28,980 bases of DNA, taken from contig BFEA01000339.1 of the NCBI GenBank assembly GCA_003427395.1, positions 1,005,901-1,034,880 on the forward strand, read 5' to 3'. Position 1 is the stretch's first letter. Each line of letters begins with the position of its first letter. A program made the translations under genes and the position numbers. The notes beneath the pieces were generated by a model. The model did no database searches and was not told the origin of the DNA. It was given only the letters and a program-made list of their open reading frames with translations. This DNA comes from Chara braunii. Taxonomy: Eukaryota > Streptophyta > Charophyceae > Charales > Characeae. Shown one piece after another: positions 1 to 8,173 of the stretch.

Positions 1-59
1 GGTAAACCGTAGGCAGAGAGGGAGAAGAGGACAACAAACGAGGGGCTGTGACAAACTGT
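1..59 (-). repeat. TA-bounded short repeat, copy 1 (carries ribozyme core)
   Basis: Read on the minus strand, this matches copies at 163-212, 224-289 and 14803-14883. The shared core runs from a CCCCTCGTTTGTTG block through a CT-rich tract to CCTACGGTTTACC. The window edge cuts this copy before the GGGCAGTTCTGTTTGTGACG end seen in the others. It is the only copy that keeps a hammerhead core upstream. I see no open frame that fits a protein. Confidence 0.7.
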
Positions 60-96
60 TTCGTCGGAGTTTCACCGACTCATCAGGAGGCTGAAC

Positions 97-100
<4 letters not shown>
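42..100 (-). ncRNA. Candidate hammerhead ribozyme (type I-like, minimal stem III)
   Basis: On the minus strand CTGATGA is followed by a perfect 5 bp stem II (GTCGG/CCGAC, loop TGAAACT) and then GAAA, which is the invariant hammerhead core (56-86). The bases after GAA read ACA-GTT-TGT-C. They could form a 3 bp stem III capped by GUU and leave a GUC cleavage triplet, with the predicted cut between positions 50 and 49. Stem I is weak: GGG near 98-96 could face CCC near 45-42, but the bases beside the core do not pair. Minimal type I hammerheads are known from Penelope-like elements and schistosome SINE repeats. The core is seen directly; activity is inferred and uncertain. Confidence 0.5.
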
Positions 101-133
<33 letters not shown>

Positions 134-162
134 TGTGACGATATATATATATATATATATAT
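99..162. repeat. (TA)n microsatellite, two tracts
   Basis: Two long AT dinucleotide tracts (about 99-127 and 141-162) are separated by a stub reading TTTGTTTGTGACG. The stub is the end of the TA-bounded repeat, so the tracts border repeat copies rather than lying at random. Similar TA tracts end the copies near 212-223, 289-308 and 14883-14903. Confidence 0.85.
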
Positions 163-289
163 GTCCTCTTCTCCCTCTCTGCCTACGGTTTACCGGGCAG
201 TTCTATTTGACGATATATATATACCCCTCGTTTGTTGTCCCCTTCTCTCTCTCTGCCTACGGTTTACCGGGCAGTTCTGTTTGTGACGA
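163..289 (+). repeat. TA-bounded short repeat, copies 2 and 3
   Basis: Two partial direct copies lie at 163-212 and 224-289, separated by a short TA tract. Both contain CCTACGGTTTACCGGGCAG. Copy 3 is nearly full length and begins at CCCCTCG, a few bases past the predicted ribozyme cut site of copy 1. Copy 2 has lost its beginning and has a small deletion in TTTGTGACG. Confidence 0.7.
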
Positions 290-308
290 TATATATATAT
301 ATATATAT

Positions 309-636
309 GGGGCCTGTAGTTCATTGTCTGGGCCTAGCGTCCCAAGTTCCCGTTCGACAAGGTTCGTCCAATTCCGCTTCCACCAGGCCTGGGCAGTCTA
401 TCAGCCCTGGTGCCTATCACTGCAGTGCTGTTCGGGCCAAGTTGCCTGCTCGTTGGTAGGGCAATGGTCCTGAGTACTGGTCACACTGAGGTAGAATAGT
501 GGGATAGGGGGTGGGCTAGGAGTATTGATGTGAGGATGGATTGGGAGGTGGTCTCATATTCCTGGACACCCACGGCTCACAGTTCCAGGTGATCACTGTG
601 CACACACTGACTGGCCTCTGCAAAACCCTGGACTTG
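309..636. other. Non-coding stretch, nothing recognised
   Basis: Mixed-composition sequence without a convincing coding frame or a recognised repeat. It runs into the poly(A) at 637, so part of it may be the body of a retroposed unit, but I see no tRNA-like promoter boxes. Confidence 0.4.
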
Positions 637-653
637 AAAAAAAAAAAAAAAAA
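637..653 (+). repeat. Poly(A) tract, possible retroposon tail
   Basis: A run of 17 A follows GGACTTG and precedes GGAGGC. An isolated poly(A) in G/C-balanced sequence often marks the 3' end of a SINE or processed copy. No target-site duplication was found, so the unit cannot be bounded. Confidence 0.35.
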
Positions 654-1179
654 GGAGGCTTCTCTGTTCGGGACGTCTGTGGGTGCATGTCCGTTAGGGA
701 TGACAGACACTCGTCACAGAGGCTTCCTCGGAATAGAAAGCTATGATGGCGGTGGGAACCGACAGTCTGCGGGGCTTGTCTTGTGGTGTGGGTAGGTGAT
801 GGGCTGATTTTGTCTAGGTTGTTGGATGTGCACACTGCGTTGGCTGCGCTCCAGGACCTCTCCCCTGCCTTGCTTGCCATTCGCTCGCCTCGCTATGTCT
901 TTCCATGCAGCTTGAAGTTCCCTCTGTGCCGTGCAGTGCATGCACCTTCACTGCCTTGCTACAGTCTTCACCGGAATAAAACGCCCGTCATTATAGCCGT
1001 AATTGGTGCAAGTTTCAGTCTATGCACAGTGATAATGACTGGGCAACGGGTGTTCTATTCAGTTGAAGACGGTCGCTTTGCCCTCAGTGTGCCTTGCTCT
1101 GTCACTGCCTCCTTACCTGTGTCAGCCATCCACGTGCCTCGTCTTTCCATGCAGCTTGCCTGTTCATCCTGTAGCTCGG

Positions 1180-1562
1180 CCGCTTCGTCAGCATTGCCGG
1201 GTGCCTCACTGTGTGGTTCCCTTGCTGCCCATCCATATGTCGATTTCGCAGATGTCGCAGATCGTCGGGCGTTCATACTCCTGATGAGTAGGTGCAAGTC
1301 CTTGCTTTGCCAGGCGCTCATCCTCCTGATGAGTAGGTGCAAATCCTTGCCTTTTTCTTTTCTTTTTTTTTTTGCCGGGCGCTCTTCCTCGTGATGAGTA
1401 CGTGCAAATCCTTGCCTGTGCACTGTGTGGTCCGGCAGCTTCGTCAGCATTGCCTGGTGCCTCACTGCGTTGTTCCTTCGCTGCACATCCATATGTCGAT
1501 TTCGCAGATGGTCGGCCATGCATCCTCCTGATGATGAGCAGGTGTAAGTCCAACGAAAAAGT
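1180..1562 (+). repeat. Duplicated ~110 bp segment with degenerate hammerhead-like motifs
   Basis: A segment beginning CTTCGTCAGCATTGCC and running through CCATATGTCGATTTCGCAGATG occurs at about 1180-1290 and again at 1434-1540. Each copy runs into a CTGATGAG-type motif. Four such motifs lie here, at 1281, 1326, 1391 (CTGATGAG mutated to GTGATGAG) and 1528. The last shows CTGATGATGAG...CCAACGAAAAAG, close to the core at 56-86 apart from an extra TGA. Stem II pairing is poor in all four, so they look like decayed relatives and not working ribozymes. Open frames across this area overlap in all phases and show no protein family. Confidence 0.5.
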
Positions 1563-1771
1563 CTCTCGTTCGCCTTGTGCTCTTTGTCCCCCTTTTTTTC
1601 TACGTTTCATCATTTATTTTTATTTTTATTTTTCTCAATCTTGAACCCCTACTTTTATTGTCATTCATCCTTCCGTAGGGTCCTTTTGGGTAGTAAATGA
1701 AGTTCAACGTGAGAATTGTCCTATGAATTCATTCACTCAGATGTGGATTTTACTCCTGAGGTGTTTCTTGA
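1563..1771. other. Non-coding, AT-leaning stretch
   Basis: Contains a T-rich tract around 1588-1633 and ordinary sequence after it. I see no gene, promoter or repeat that I can support. Confidence 0.4.
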
Positions 1772-2126
1772 TGCTATGGTGTTTGATCTTTCACTATGTG
1801 TGTGATCTTTTACCATGTGTGTGATTTTTTACCGTGTGCAATTTTTTACCCTGTGTGTGATCTTTTACCATGCCTGATGATCTATTAGCATCTCTGTGAT
1901 CTTTTACCATGTGTGATGATCTCTTCCCATGTGTGATTTTTTACCGTGTGTAATTTTTTACCGTGTGTGTGATCTTTTACCATGACATTGTGTGATGATC
2001 GATTAGCATGTCTGTGATCTTTTACCTTGTGTGATGACCTCTTACCATGTCTGCTGATCTTTTACCATGATCTCTTACCTTGTTGGTGATCTTTTACCAT
2101 GTGTGATGATGATCTTTTTCCATGCT
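1772..2126 (+). repeat. Minisatellite (~18-20 bp unit) with higher-order repeat
   Basis: About 17-20 imperfect copies of a unit near TGTGATCTTTTACCATG. Variants with TACCGTGTG, GATTAGCATGTCTG and CTCTTACC recur in the same order. The block 1824-1932 matches 1933-2050, giving a second-level period of roughly 110 bp. Non-coding. Confidence 0.8.
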
Positions 2127-2127
2127 G

Positions 2128-2414
2128 AGGATGCTTTTTTCACATATCAGCACACGCGCACACACCCACACCCACACCCACACACACACACACCCACCAA
2201 CACACAGACACACACAGACAGTGCCATATACAGAAGCATCATGATGTTTTTCTGACGAGTCAGTGAAAGTCCAGCAAAACAGTCCGCTGAATCTGAGGAA
2301 CGCTGGACCCTGTGTCCAGGAGGGGTGCCAGGTGCCGCTCCCCACCAATAGACCGGAGCAACCAGGGACAGACAGCGGAGGTAAAAAAAAAAAAAAAAAA
2401 GGATGCTCATATCA
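2128..2414 (+). mobile_element. Candidate short retroposon with a decayed hammerhead motif
   Basis: The unit ends in 18 A (2383-2400). GGATGCT directly follows the tail (2401-2407) and also stands at 2128-2134. CACATATCA (2140-2148) and CATATCA (2408-2414) extend the match if a T run in the left copy is allowed for, which suggests a target-site duplication. The motif at 2252-2282 aligns with the core at 56-86 at about 25 of 31 positions, but GAAA is AAAA and stem II no longer pairs. No tRNA promoter boxes are visible. Hammerhead-bearing SINEs are known in schistosomes; membership here is inference. Confidence 0.4.
2151..2219 (+). repeat. (CA)n-rich microsatellite
   Basis: Imperfect CA/CCCACA repeats with interruptions. 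It lies inside the candidate retroposon that ends in poly(A) at 2400. Confidence 0.85.
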
Positions 2415-2545
2415 TTTCCGCTAGTACACGGCACTCAGTTTTTTGTTTAAGAAACAAGCAGACGAAACAAAAAAAGAAAAAACAGTCTGCCACAGCCATG
2501 TTTTTATACTGTTTACAGTGCAGTTGTATAGTAAAGAACTGAAAA

Positions 2546-3112
2546 TGGGCCTCGCCACACCTATCCGGAAAACACAAAAAAGTTCGGGAGCACTCCCGAT
2601 CGCGGGAGATGTGAAAAGTCCTTTTGAGAGGGCTCGTCGCCACACTGCGCTCTCCAAGGCGGCAGTCTCCAATTCGTCCGACGAGGCCCGACATTTTTTG
2701 GAGAGCGCAGACGACGGGCCTCGCCACACCACTCTCGAAATGTGCAAAATGAGAATAAACTTCCCGCTAGAACATGGCCAGATGCACCCGCCACATTTTT
2801 GTCTTTTTCACATTTGGAGAGTGGTGTGGCGAACCCAGACAAAACGGTGGCAACAGATGGTTGTCGGCCGAGGCGCACTCTCCAGTTTGGGGCCGAAATC
2901 GGAGGAGCCTCGGACCACTCCTCAAATCTGGTGCTTTGCAGGCGGGGCGATCCACAAAGTTCGAGAGCACTCCCGAGAAAGTTCGAGAGCACTCCCGAGA
3001 ACCGCATTCTGACCGCTCTCCAAATTCTTTCTGACTGCGATTTTCGGGAGTTGGTGTGGCGATGCCACTTCTCTCCAAATCGCTGTTTTGGAGATAGGTG
3101 TGGCGAGGCCCA
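2546..3112. mobile_element. Foldback-type MITE with ~28 bp terminal inverted repeats
   Basis: The left end TGGGCCTCGCCACACCTATC and the right end GATAGGTGTGGCGAGGCCCA are exact inverted copies over 20 bases, and the match runs on imperfectly for about eight more. AAT flanks or overlaps both outer edges, so a 3 bp duplication is possible. Inside are further nested inverted pairs: about 2631-2656 with 2697-2718, and 2717-2745 with 2811-2838. A 20 bp direct repeat (GTTCGAGAGCACTCCCGAGA) occurs twice at 2959-3000. Open frames across it on both strands are by-products of the palindromes. No transposase is encoded. Confidence 0.75.
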
Positions 3113-3205
3113 ATGACATTGCACACAGAAGCGTGTTTTTTCTTAGTTTGCCCTCTCTACGTTCCTGTTCTAACAACCATTTACGTAAAACTGAAAAGTT
3201 TAACA

Positions 3206-3240
<35 letters not shown>

Positions 3241-3290
3241 TCGTTCTTCCTTTCTTTTTTGTTTTGTTTTTTTTGGCTTTTGTCTTTTTT
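3206..3290 (+). repeat. (CTTT)n and T-rich microsatellite
   Basis: About nine CTTT units at 3206-3242, followed by degenerate T-rich sequence to about 3290. It produces a spurious frame rich in Phe, Leu and Ser. Confidence 0.85.
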
Positions 3291-3369
3291 TTGTGTGTGG
3301 AAAGGGAGACGGCCTTGAGATATCATCATTGAACCCACCGGCCCCAGAATGATTTTATTCTGTTCATCT

Positions 3370-3416
3370 GACATTGGGCGTCCTTATTAGACACTCCTCG
3401 GGGACGCGATTCGAAG
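3370..3416 (+). repeat. SINE fragment, inverted relative to the SINE at 3734-4000
   Basis: TTGGGCGTCCTTATTAGAC followed by ACTCCTCGGGGA matches the minus strand of about 3888-3926, where the same blocks follow the SINE B box. It is a truncated copy in the opposite orientation, so the two form an inverted repeat with a loop of roughly 470 bp. Confidence 0.55.
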
Positions 3417-3429
3417 GATTTTGTCTTCT

Positions 3430-3569
3430 TTCCACCTGTCCTCGGATAGATGAAATGGGAAATGAAAATGTGACATAGTTCCACCTGTCCTCCGAGATGA
3501 AATCGGAAATGAAAATGTGAAATAGTTCCACCTGTCCTACGAGATGAAATCGGAAATGAAAATGTGAAA
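3430..3569 (+). repeat. Tandem array, three ~48-50 bp units
   Basis: Three consecutive units begin TTCCACCTGTCCT, followed by a GAGATGAAATCGGAAATG block and AAAATGTGA. Units 2 and 3 differ at few positions; unit 1 is more diverged. Non-coding. Confidence 0.85.
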
Positions 3570-3733
3570 ACACTCCCAGGACAAATCCTTGGGCTCCGAC
3601 GATTTCCCAGCAGCCAAATCGTCCTGGGCTCCACGGGACCTTCACCATGCGAGGTCACTTGGAGCCTGAGGATCCGTGTTTCGCGGAGTGTAGAGGGAAT
3701 GCACCTATTGGGTGAAAGCCTGAAGCGCGACCG

Positions 3734-4000
3734 TTTTTTTTTTTTTTTTTCCCTTCTTTCCTTTTTTTTTCCCTTCTTACTTTTTTTTTCTTTCTTCTTT
3801 CTTTTTTTTTCCTACTTCTACATAGCTCCAAAGATGAGTCCTAAATCCAACGCTCCGAGGATGAGTCTAAAGAAGACGACAAACTCGAGCCGAGGACTCC
3901 CCGAGGAGTGTCTAAGGACGCCCAGTGTCTGGATTCGAACTTGGGTCTTTATTTCAACAGTTCATGGGTGTACAGTGTACCAACTGAGCTGGGCCCGTTG
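3734..4000 (-). mobile_element. tRNA-derived SINE
   Basis: On the minus strand the head has an A box (AGCTCAGTTGGT, about 3979-3991) and a B box (AGTTCGAATCC, 3931-3941), the internal RNA polymerase III promoter of tRNA genes. It is not a working tRNA: the T stem has several mismatches and the acceptor arms do not pair. A ~100 bp body follows, then an A-rich tail (the T-rich plus-strand run 3734-3820). This head, body and tail order is the standard SINE plan. No target-site duplication was found. Confidence 0.6.
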
Positions 4001-4092
4001 GTCATTTTTTTTGGAGGGGAAGGTGGGGGGATAACTACCGCACAGTCAGGGTTTGCTTTTCAATGCAGTTCAGGCATCCCTCGAACAGAACA

Positions 4093-4108
4093 CATCCGCA
4101 CCCAACCC
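4093..4108. repeat. Target-site duplication of the LINE, left copy
   Basis: CATCCGCACCCAACCC directly abuts the LINE poly(A). The right copy at 14904-14919 reads CATCCGTACCCAACCC, a 16 bp match with one C/T difference. Confidence 0.7.
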
Positions 4109-4132
4109 TTTTTTTTTTTTTTTTTTTTTTTT
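4109..4132 (-). other. LINE 3' poly(A) tail
   Basis: A run of 24 T on the plus strand (A on the element strand) directly abuts the left target-site duplication, as expected for an element inserted by target-primed reverse transcription. Confidence 0.75.
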
Positions 4133-4673
4133 AATTGGGCCCAGTGCCCAAGGCTCATATTACCAATAAGAAGATTGAGGCCGGGGTCCTCACAGTCTAC
4201 CCGGAGTGACCGAACCGAAATTGCTGAGAACCGGGCTCAGTGTCCCTCATATGATGATATTGATGATGATGCACATCTGCTGATTCTATGATATTTTTGA
4301 ACAAATTAAACAAATACTAGGAATCAGCTGAAGAGTCCGGGAGTATTGGGAGTCGATTGTGCCTCTTCACCCAGATCAGGCGTCAGAATGACTGTTCTCC
4401 TAGCACTATTACCCTTTCACTATGGTTGTGACTAGGAGCCATTGCTCCTACCGGAAAACCGGTCCCTTAACATCATCAACAATGCACTTACTGGAAACCG
4501 GGTCCAGCGTCCCTTTAGACCAACTAAATGAGCAGGTACTAGGACTCAGTTGTGTCTCTTCACCCAGAGCGGGCGCCACACATGGCTATTCTCCAAATAC
4601 AATTACGCACCCCTCTGTTACACTATGGTTATGGCTGGGAACCCCAGATAAAATGAAGTTGGGTTGCCGAAGT
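4133..4673 (-). other. LINE 3' untranslated region with a diverged direct repeat
   Basis: About 540 bp between the ORF2 stop and the poly(A). Two diverged copies lie at about 4312-4440 and 4531-4650. Both carry (plus strand) TACTAGGA, then TGTGCCTCTTCACCCAGA or TGTGTCTCTTCACCCAGA, then ACACTATGGTTATGG or TCACTATGGTTGTGA. Short blocks near AACCGGGCTCAGTGTCCC also recur (4231, 4496). No reading frame of interest. Confidence 0.55.
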
Positions 4674-7600
4674 TCACTCACACCCATACCATGAGACCGG
4701 AACAAGAGCCAAGGACGATGGGGGGAAGGGGTCAGGGAACTCAAAACATGGTGTAAGCGGGATGGCAGAATCTATGTTGCTCCAGTCATTAAAAAATAGA
4801 AGGTAATTTCTTGGAGGTTTTCCTTGAGCATCCTCACATACTCCATTCCATTTAACCTGCCCAATTTTACCACCTTGTTCCCCTCCAAGCCAGTTTAGAT
4901 TGAATGATTGGATGTGTTGTTTGATTTCTTTTTCATTTGTTAAGAATCTAATTTTTTCTTTTAATGTTTCCCATCTCGAGATAATTTCAAGTTGAACTTG
5001 TTGTTTGATAGAATCTGTGAATTCAGGCCCATCTAGCCGAACATCTTCCATATCAAAGGTGCATCTACGAGACCATATAGCCCAGATAAGAGCTCTTCTC
5101 CCAATAGTGAAGAGGTTTGTTGTGAAGCTGTCTTCACATGATGGTGTCCAGGCTTCTAGGAGAAGGGTTTTCCAGCACCACGGCCATGGTAGGGAGGTTT
5201 CAGTCTGGTTCCAAATTCTATCCCACCAGCGCCATAACCAAACCGCCCCTGGGCACTGTAAGAATATATGTTCTATTGTTTCCAGAATCAGCTTGGATGG
5301 AAAGGCAGATTTACAGAACTTACACCAAGGAAAGGCTATTCCTCTTTGTTCGAGGGTAGTTCTATCGATGATCCAATCATTGGTGGGCAAGCAACGGTGA
5401 GTGATCTTCCATTGGAGGGAGGATATTTTGGCTGGTTTGGATTTGATGAAATGAAACCATCTGACTGAGCGGACTTCCTCTTTATTTACATTTAAGTGTC
5501 TCATCCATCGCTCTTCAATTTTTTCTTTTAAATTAATCTTGGGGCGCAGCATCCTATATGTAGATTTAACTGATATCGTGTGAAGAGCTATGGTGTGAGA
5601 GCGACCAGAATATGTCTTGGATGACCAAGTCCAGCTAACAGGATCCAGTGGGAGGTGAGAAATAGGGGTCTCAAGTTTATATGCCAGCCACTTGTCTTGG
5701 ATCATTAGGATCCTAATCCTGAACAGTCTGTCTTTTTGGAATGGACCCGTACTTTGATGTGGACTGGGTGTAAGATACCCATTCTCTCCCACTTTATAGA
5801 TTGACATTAACACATCCTTGTTAGGTTGAACTTCTTTAATCTTTCCTACCACACCAAGATGATCATGAACGGAGACCCAATCATTTAGAATCAGGGTAGG
5901 ACCTTTTCTCAAGATTCTAACCCAATCTAAAGGGATTATATCAATTATAAATTCCAATGATTCCTTTTGGTGGAGACCGTATTTTAACTTATCATTGAGG
6001 GTCGAGAAGTCAATCCAATCTTGGTTTTCCGTACTCCAAAAGTCCCTGATGCGCGCAACTCCTTTTTTAATCCAGCTTTTCCATGGGGAGTGCATACAGT
6101 GTAAGGTGCATCCATTGGAGTCTCTGGTGAGTTTATTATTGAAAAGTGGTTGTTGGCATACCTCTTCCCATCTCTCTGGCATGACTTTGTCAGTGATGGG
6201 AAGCTTCCTCCTAGTCTTGAGCAGATCAATCCAGAAGGGATCTCTAGACAGGTCATTCCTTGCTGCCTGTCGGTCAGAGAGGTCCAATCCTTGGGACTCT
6301 GGTGAGGTTGCCCTTGGAATTGACCAATCGCGATTTTCCATCCACATTAGGGGATCAACCTTTTCTGTGGTGATTGGAGCGAGACGCCTAATCTGTTCAC
6401 ACGCTAGACTTTTCCAAGGAGTTTGAGGACTGAATAGTAGGCGTTTTAACCATTGGATTGACAATGCCTTTGCTTGAAAAGTGGGATCGATTATGCGGAG
6501 ACCACCTTTGGATCTAGGTTGGATTAATGATTGCCAAGCCACTCTACTAATCACATTTTTGGATTCATAATTACCTCTCCAAAGATGTGCTACCAGCTGT
6601 CTTTGTAGGGTTTTAATAGATAAGTGATCAAAAACCGAAATCGCAGATTTGTACCAAATAGAGGCGAGGACCACGTTATTGATTGCTAGTGTTCGACCTA
6701 TCAATGAGGTGTGTTTATCCTTCCATAATTCTAGCTTTGAGAGAGCATGTTTGAGAATTTCTTCACTATTGGAAGCTGGTTTGCCAAGGGCTGAGAGTGA
6801 AATCCCGAGAACTCTAATTGGTGTATCGAGCAACAACCATTTGATCCTCGGTTGCTCTGGAGACCGTACTCCTTGATAATGAATCCACCAGCCAAGGGTC
6901 TTATTTCCCCAATTAACCCTCATATCCGATAGTTTGCAGGATACATCCATCGTTCTTTTAATTACCTCCAGGTTTTCATGAGAGGCGTCAACCATAAGTG
7001 ACAGATCATCCGCGAAGAGAGAACATACCGGAATGGCATCCTCTGGAATGGATGTGACATGAATGCGCTTAATATCTTTATGGTGGCGAATGTCAGCTGT
7101 CAGGGCTTCCATGATGATCACAAAGAGTAGCGGGGCAAGGGGATCTCCTTGTCTAATTGACCTTTCTAGCATTATGGGAGGAGCTACATTTCCATTGACC
7201 ATTACTCTTGTAGATGCATTCTCATGAAAAATTTTAATCCACCTTCTAAAATTTGGTCCAAAATTGAACTTGTCAAGACATTTATCCAGAAAAAAACAAT
7301 CCACATGGTCGTAGGCTTTCTCGAAATCTATAAAGATGAAGGCAGCATTATGCTTAGTTTGACGAGAAAGTCTGACCAATTCGTTCATTAAGAGAATATT
7401 ATCATGAATATTCCTTCCTTGAATAAAACCAGTCTGGGTTGGATGAATTATATCTGCTATATATTTATTAAGACGAATAGTAAGGGCTTTGGAGATAAGT
7501 TTATAAACAACTGAGAGGAGGGTGATGAGACGATAATTGCGGATATTACATTTATCACCTTTTTTGTATAGGAGTGTTAGAACCCCTTGTCCTAATATCT

Positions 7601-7745
7601 CTCCTAATCGGCCAGAGTTCCAAACTTCTTGATAAAATTCTATTAAATCTTGAGCGATGAAATCCCAGAGAGATTCCCAAAATTCCTTTGGTAAACCATC
7701 TATGCCTGGGGTTTCTCTTCTTCCATAAGCATCAGATCGGTCCAT
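4674..7745 (-). pseudogene. LINE ORF2, reverse transcriptase and zf-RVT part
   Basis: This 1023-codon open stretch encodes the RNA-templated polymerase of the LINE. Visible RT motifs, numbered from the first Met of the stretch: TPGIDGLPKEF (12-22), KKGDKCNIRNYR (61-72), TQTGFIQGRNIHDN (103-116), motif A FIDFEKAYD with D140, SIRQGDPLAPLLF (196-208), and motif C FADD (244-247). The catalytic Asp triad is therefore present. Near residues 805-840 a WCKFC...EHIFLQC pattern with a preceding TYRML block is the zf-RVT domain of plant LINEs. No RNase H follows. The Met at 7745 is not the true start: the protein continues upstream in another frame after a frameshift near 7705-7725. This domain is intact; the full ORF2 is not. 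Confidence 0.9.
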
Positions 7746-8173
7746 ATCTCATCCTTTGTTAGTCAAGCTTCTAGCATATCTCGTTGGGGATCAGAAAGTG
7801 ATTCATTTAAGGTTTTTAAAAAATCATCAATATCCTTGATACGTTGGTTAAAAGGAGAGGAGGTTGTTTCTTAAAGGAAGAGGGACTTGAAAAAGTCTCT
7901 CGCAATTTTGGTACATTCTGCCGTTGTAATTGCAAGTTGCTCATTTAGACTTAGAGGATGAGCCAAAGCTTCAATTACTGTCCTTCCTGACCTAACCCTA
8001 GCCATAGCAAAAAACCTGGCATCCATACCTCCCTCCGTGGCAGTCTGCCGAAGCTTCCCTCTAATACGGGTTCCTTGCCATCTATATTCCATGAGGGAAA
8101 GGAGGTGATCCTCTAGCTTCCGAATTTCTTGGCCAACTGACTCCATATCCTCATCGTCGTTCTGGGAAGGATC
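7746..8173 (-). pseudogene. LINE ORF2, linker between endonuclease and RT (broken)
   Basis: The endonuclease frame continues here past a TAG (8174-8176). It reads through a 91-codon open part (7871-8146), then meets TAA (7871-7873) and TGA (7763-7765). Residues such as DFLKTLNESLSDPQRDML and LTKDEIWTDLMLM lie between and beyond the stops and fit the linker before the RT N-terminus in this family. All three stops lie in the same frame as the endonuclease. One frameshift near 7705-7725 then joins the RT frame. Confidence 0.75.

Noticed and set aside
48-473. 141-codon plus-strand frame with Tyr-Ile repeats
   Set aside because: It is the translation of (TA)n tracts and the TA-bounded repeat; no protein family fits.
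783-1644. Several overlapping frames on both strands rich in Cys, Ser and Leu
   Set aside because: They follow a duplicated non-coding segment, overlap in all phases and show no conserved domain.
1772-2126. CRISPR array
   Set aside because: Units are contiguous imperfect copies without spacers, in eukaryotic context.
2252-2282. A functional hammerhead ribozyme on the plus strand
   Set aside because: GAAA is mutated to AAAA and stem II does not pair, so it is kept only as a remnant.
2443-3126. Long overlapping frames on both strands
   Set aside because: They lie on the foldback MITE, whose palindromes give mirror frames; no domain.
3931-3996. A functional tRNA gene on the minus strand
   Set aside because: A and B boxes are present but the T stem and acceptor stem do not pair, and an A-rich tail follows, so it is a SINE head.
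5005-6876. Plus-strand frames opposite the LINE RT
   Set aside because: Antisense shadows of a clear RT/zf-RVT coding frame.
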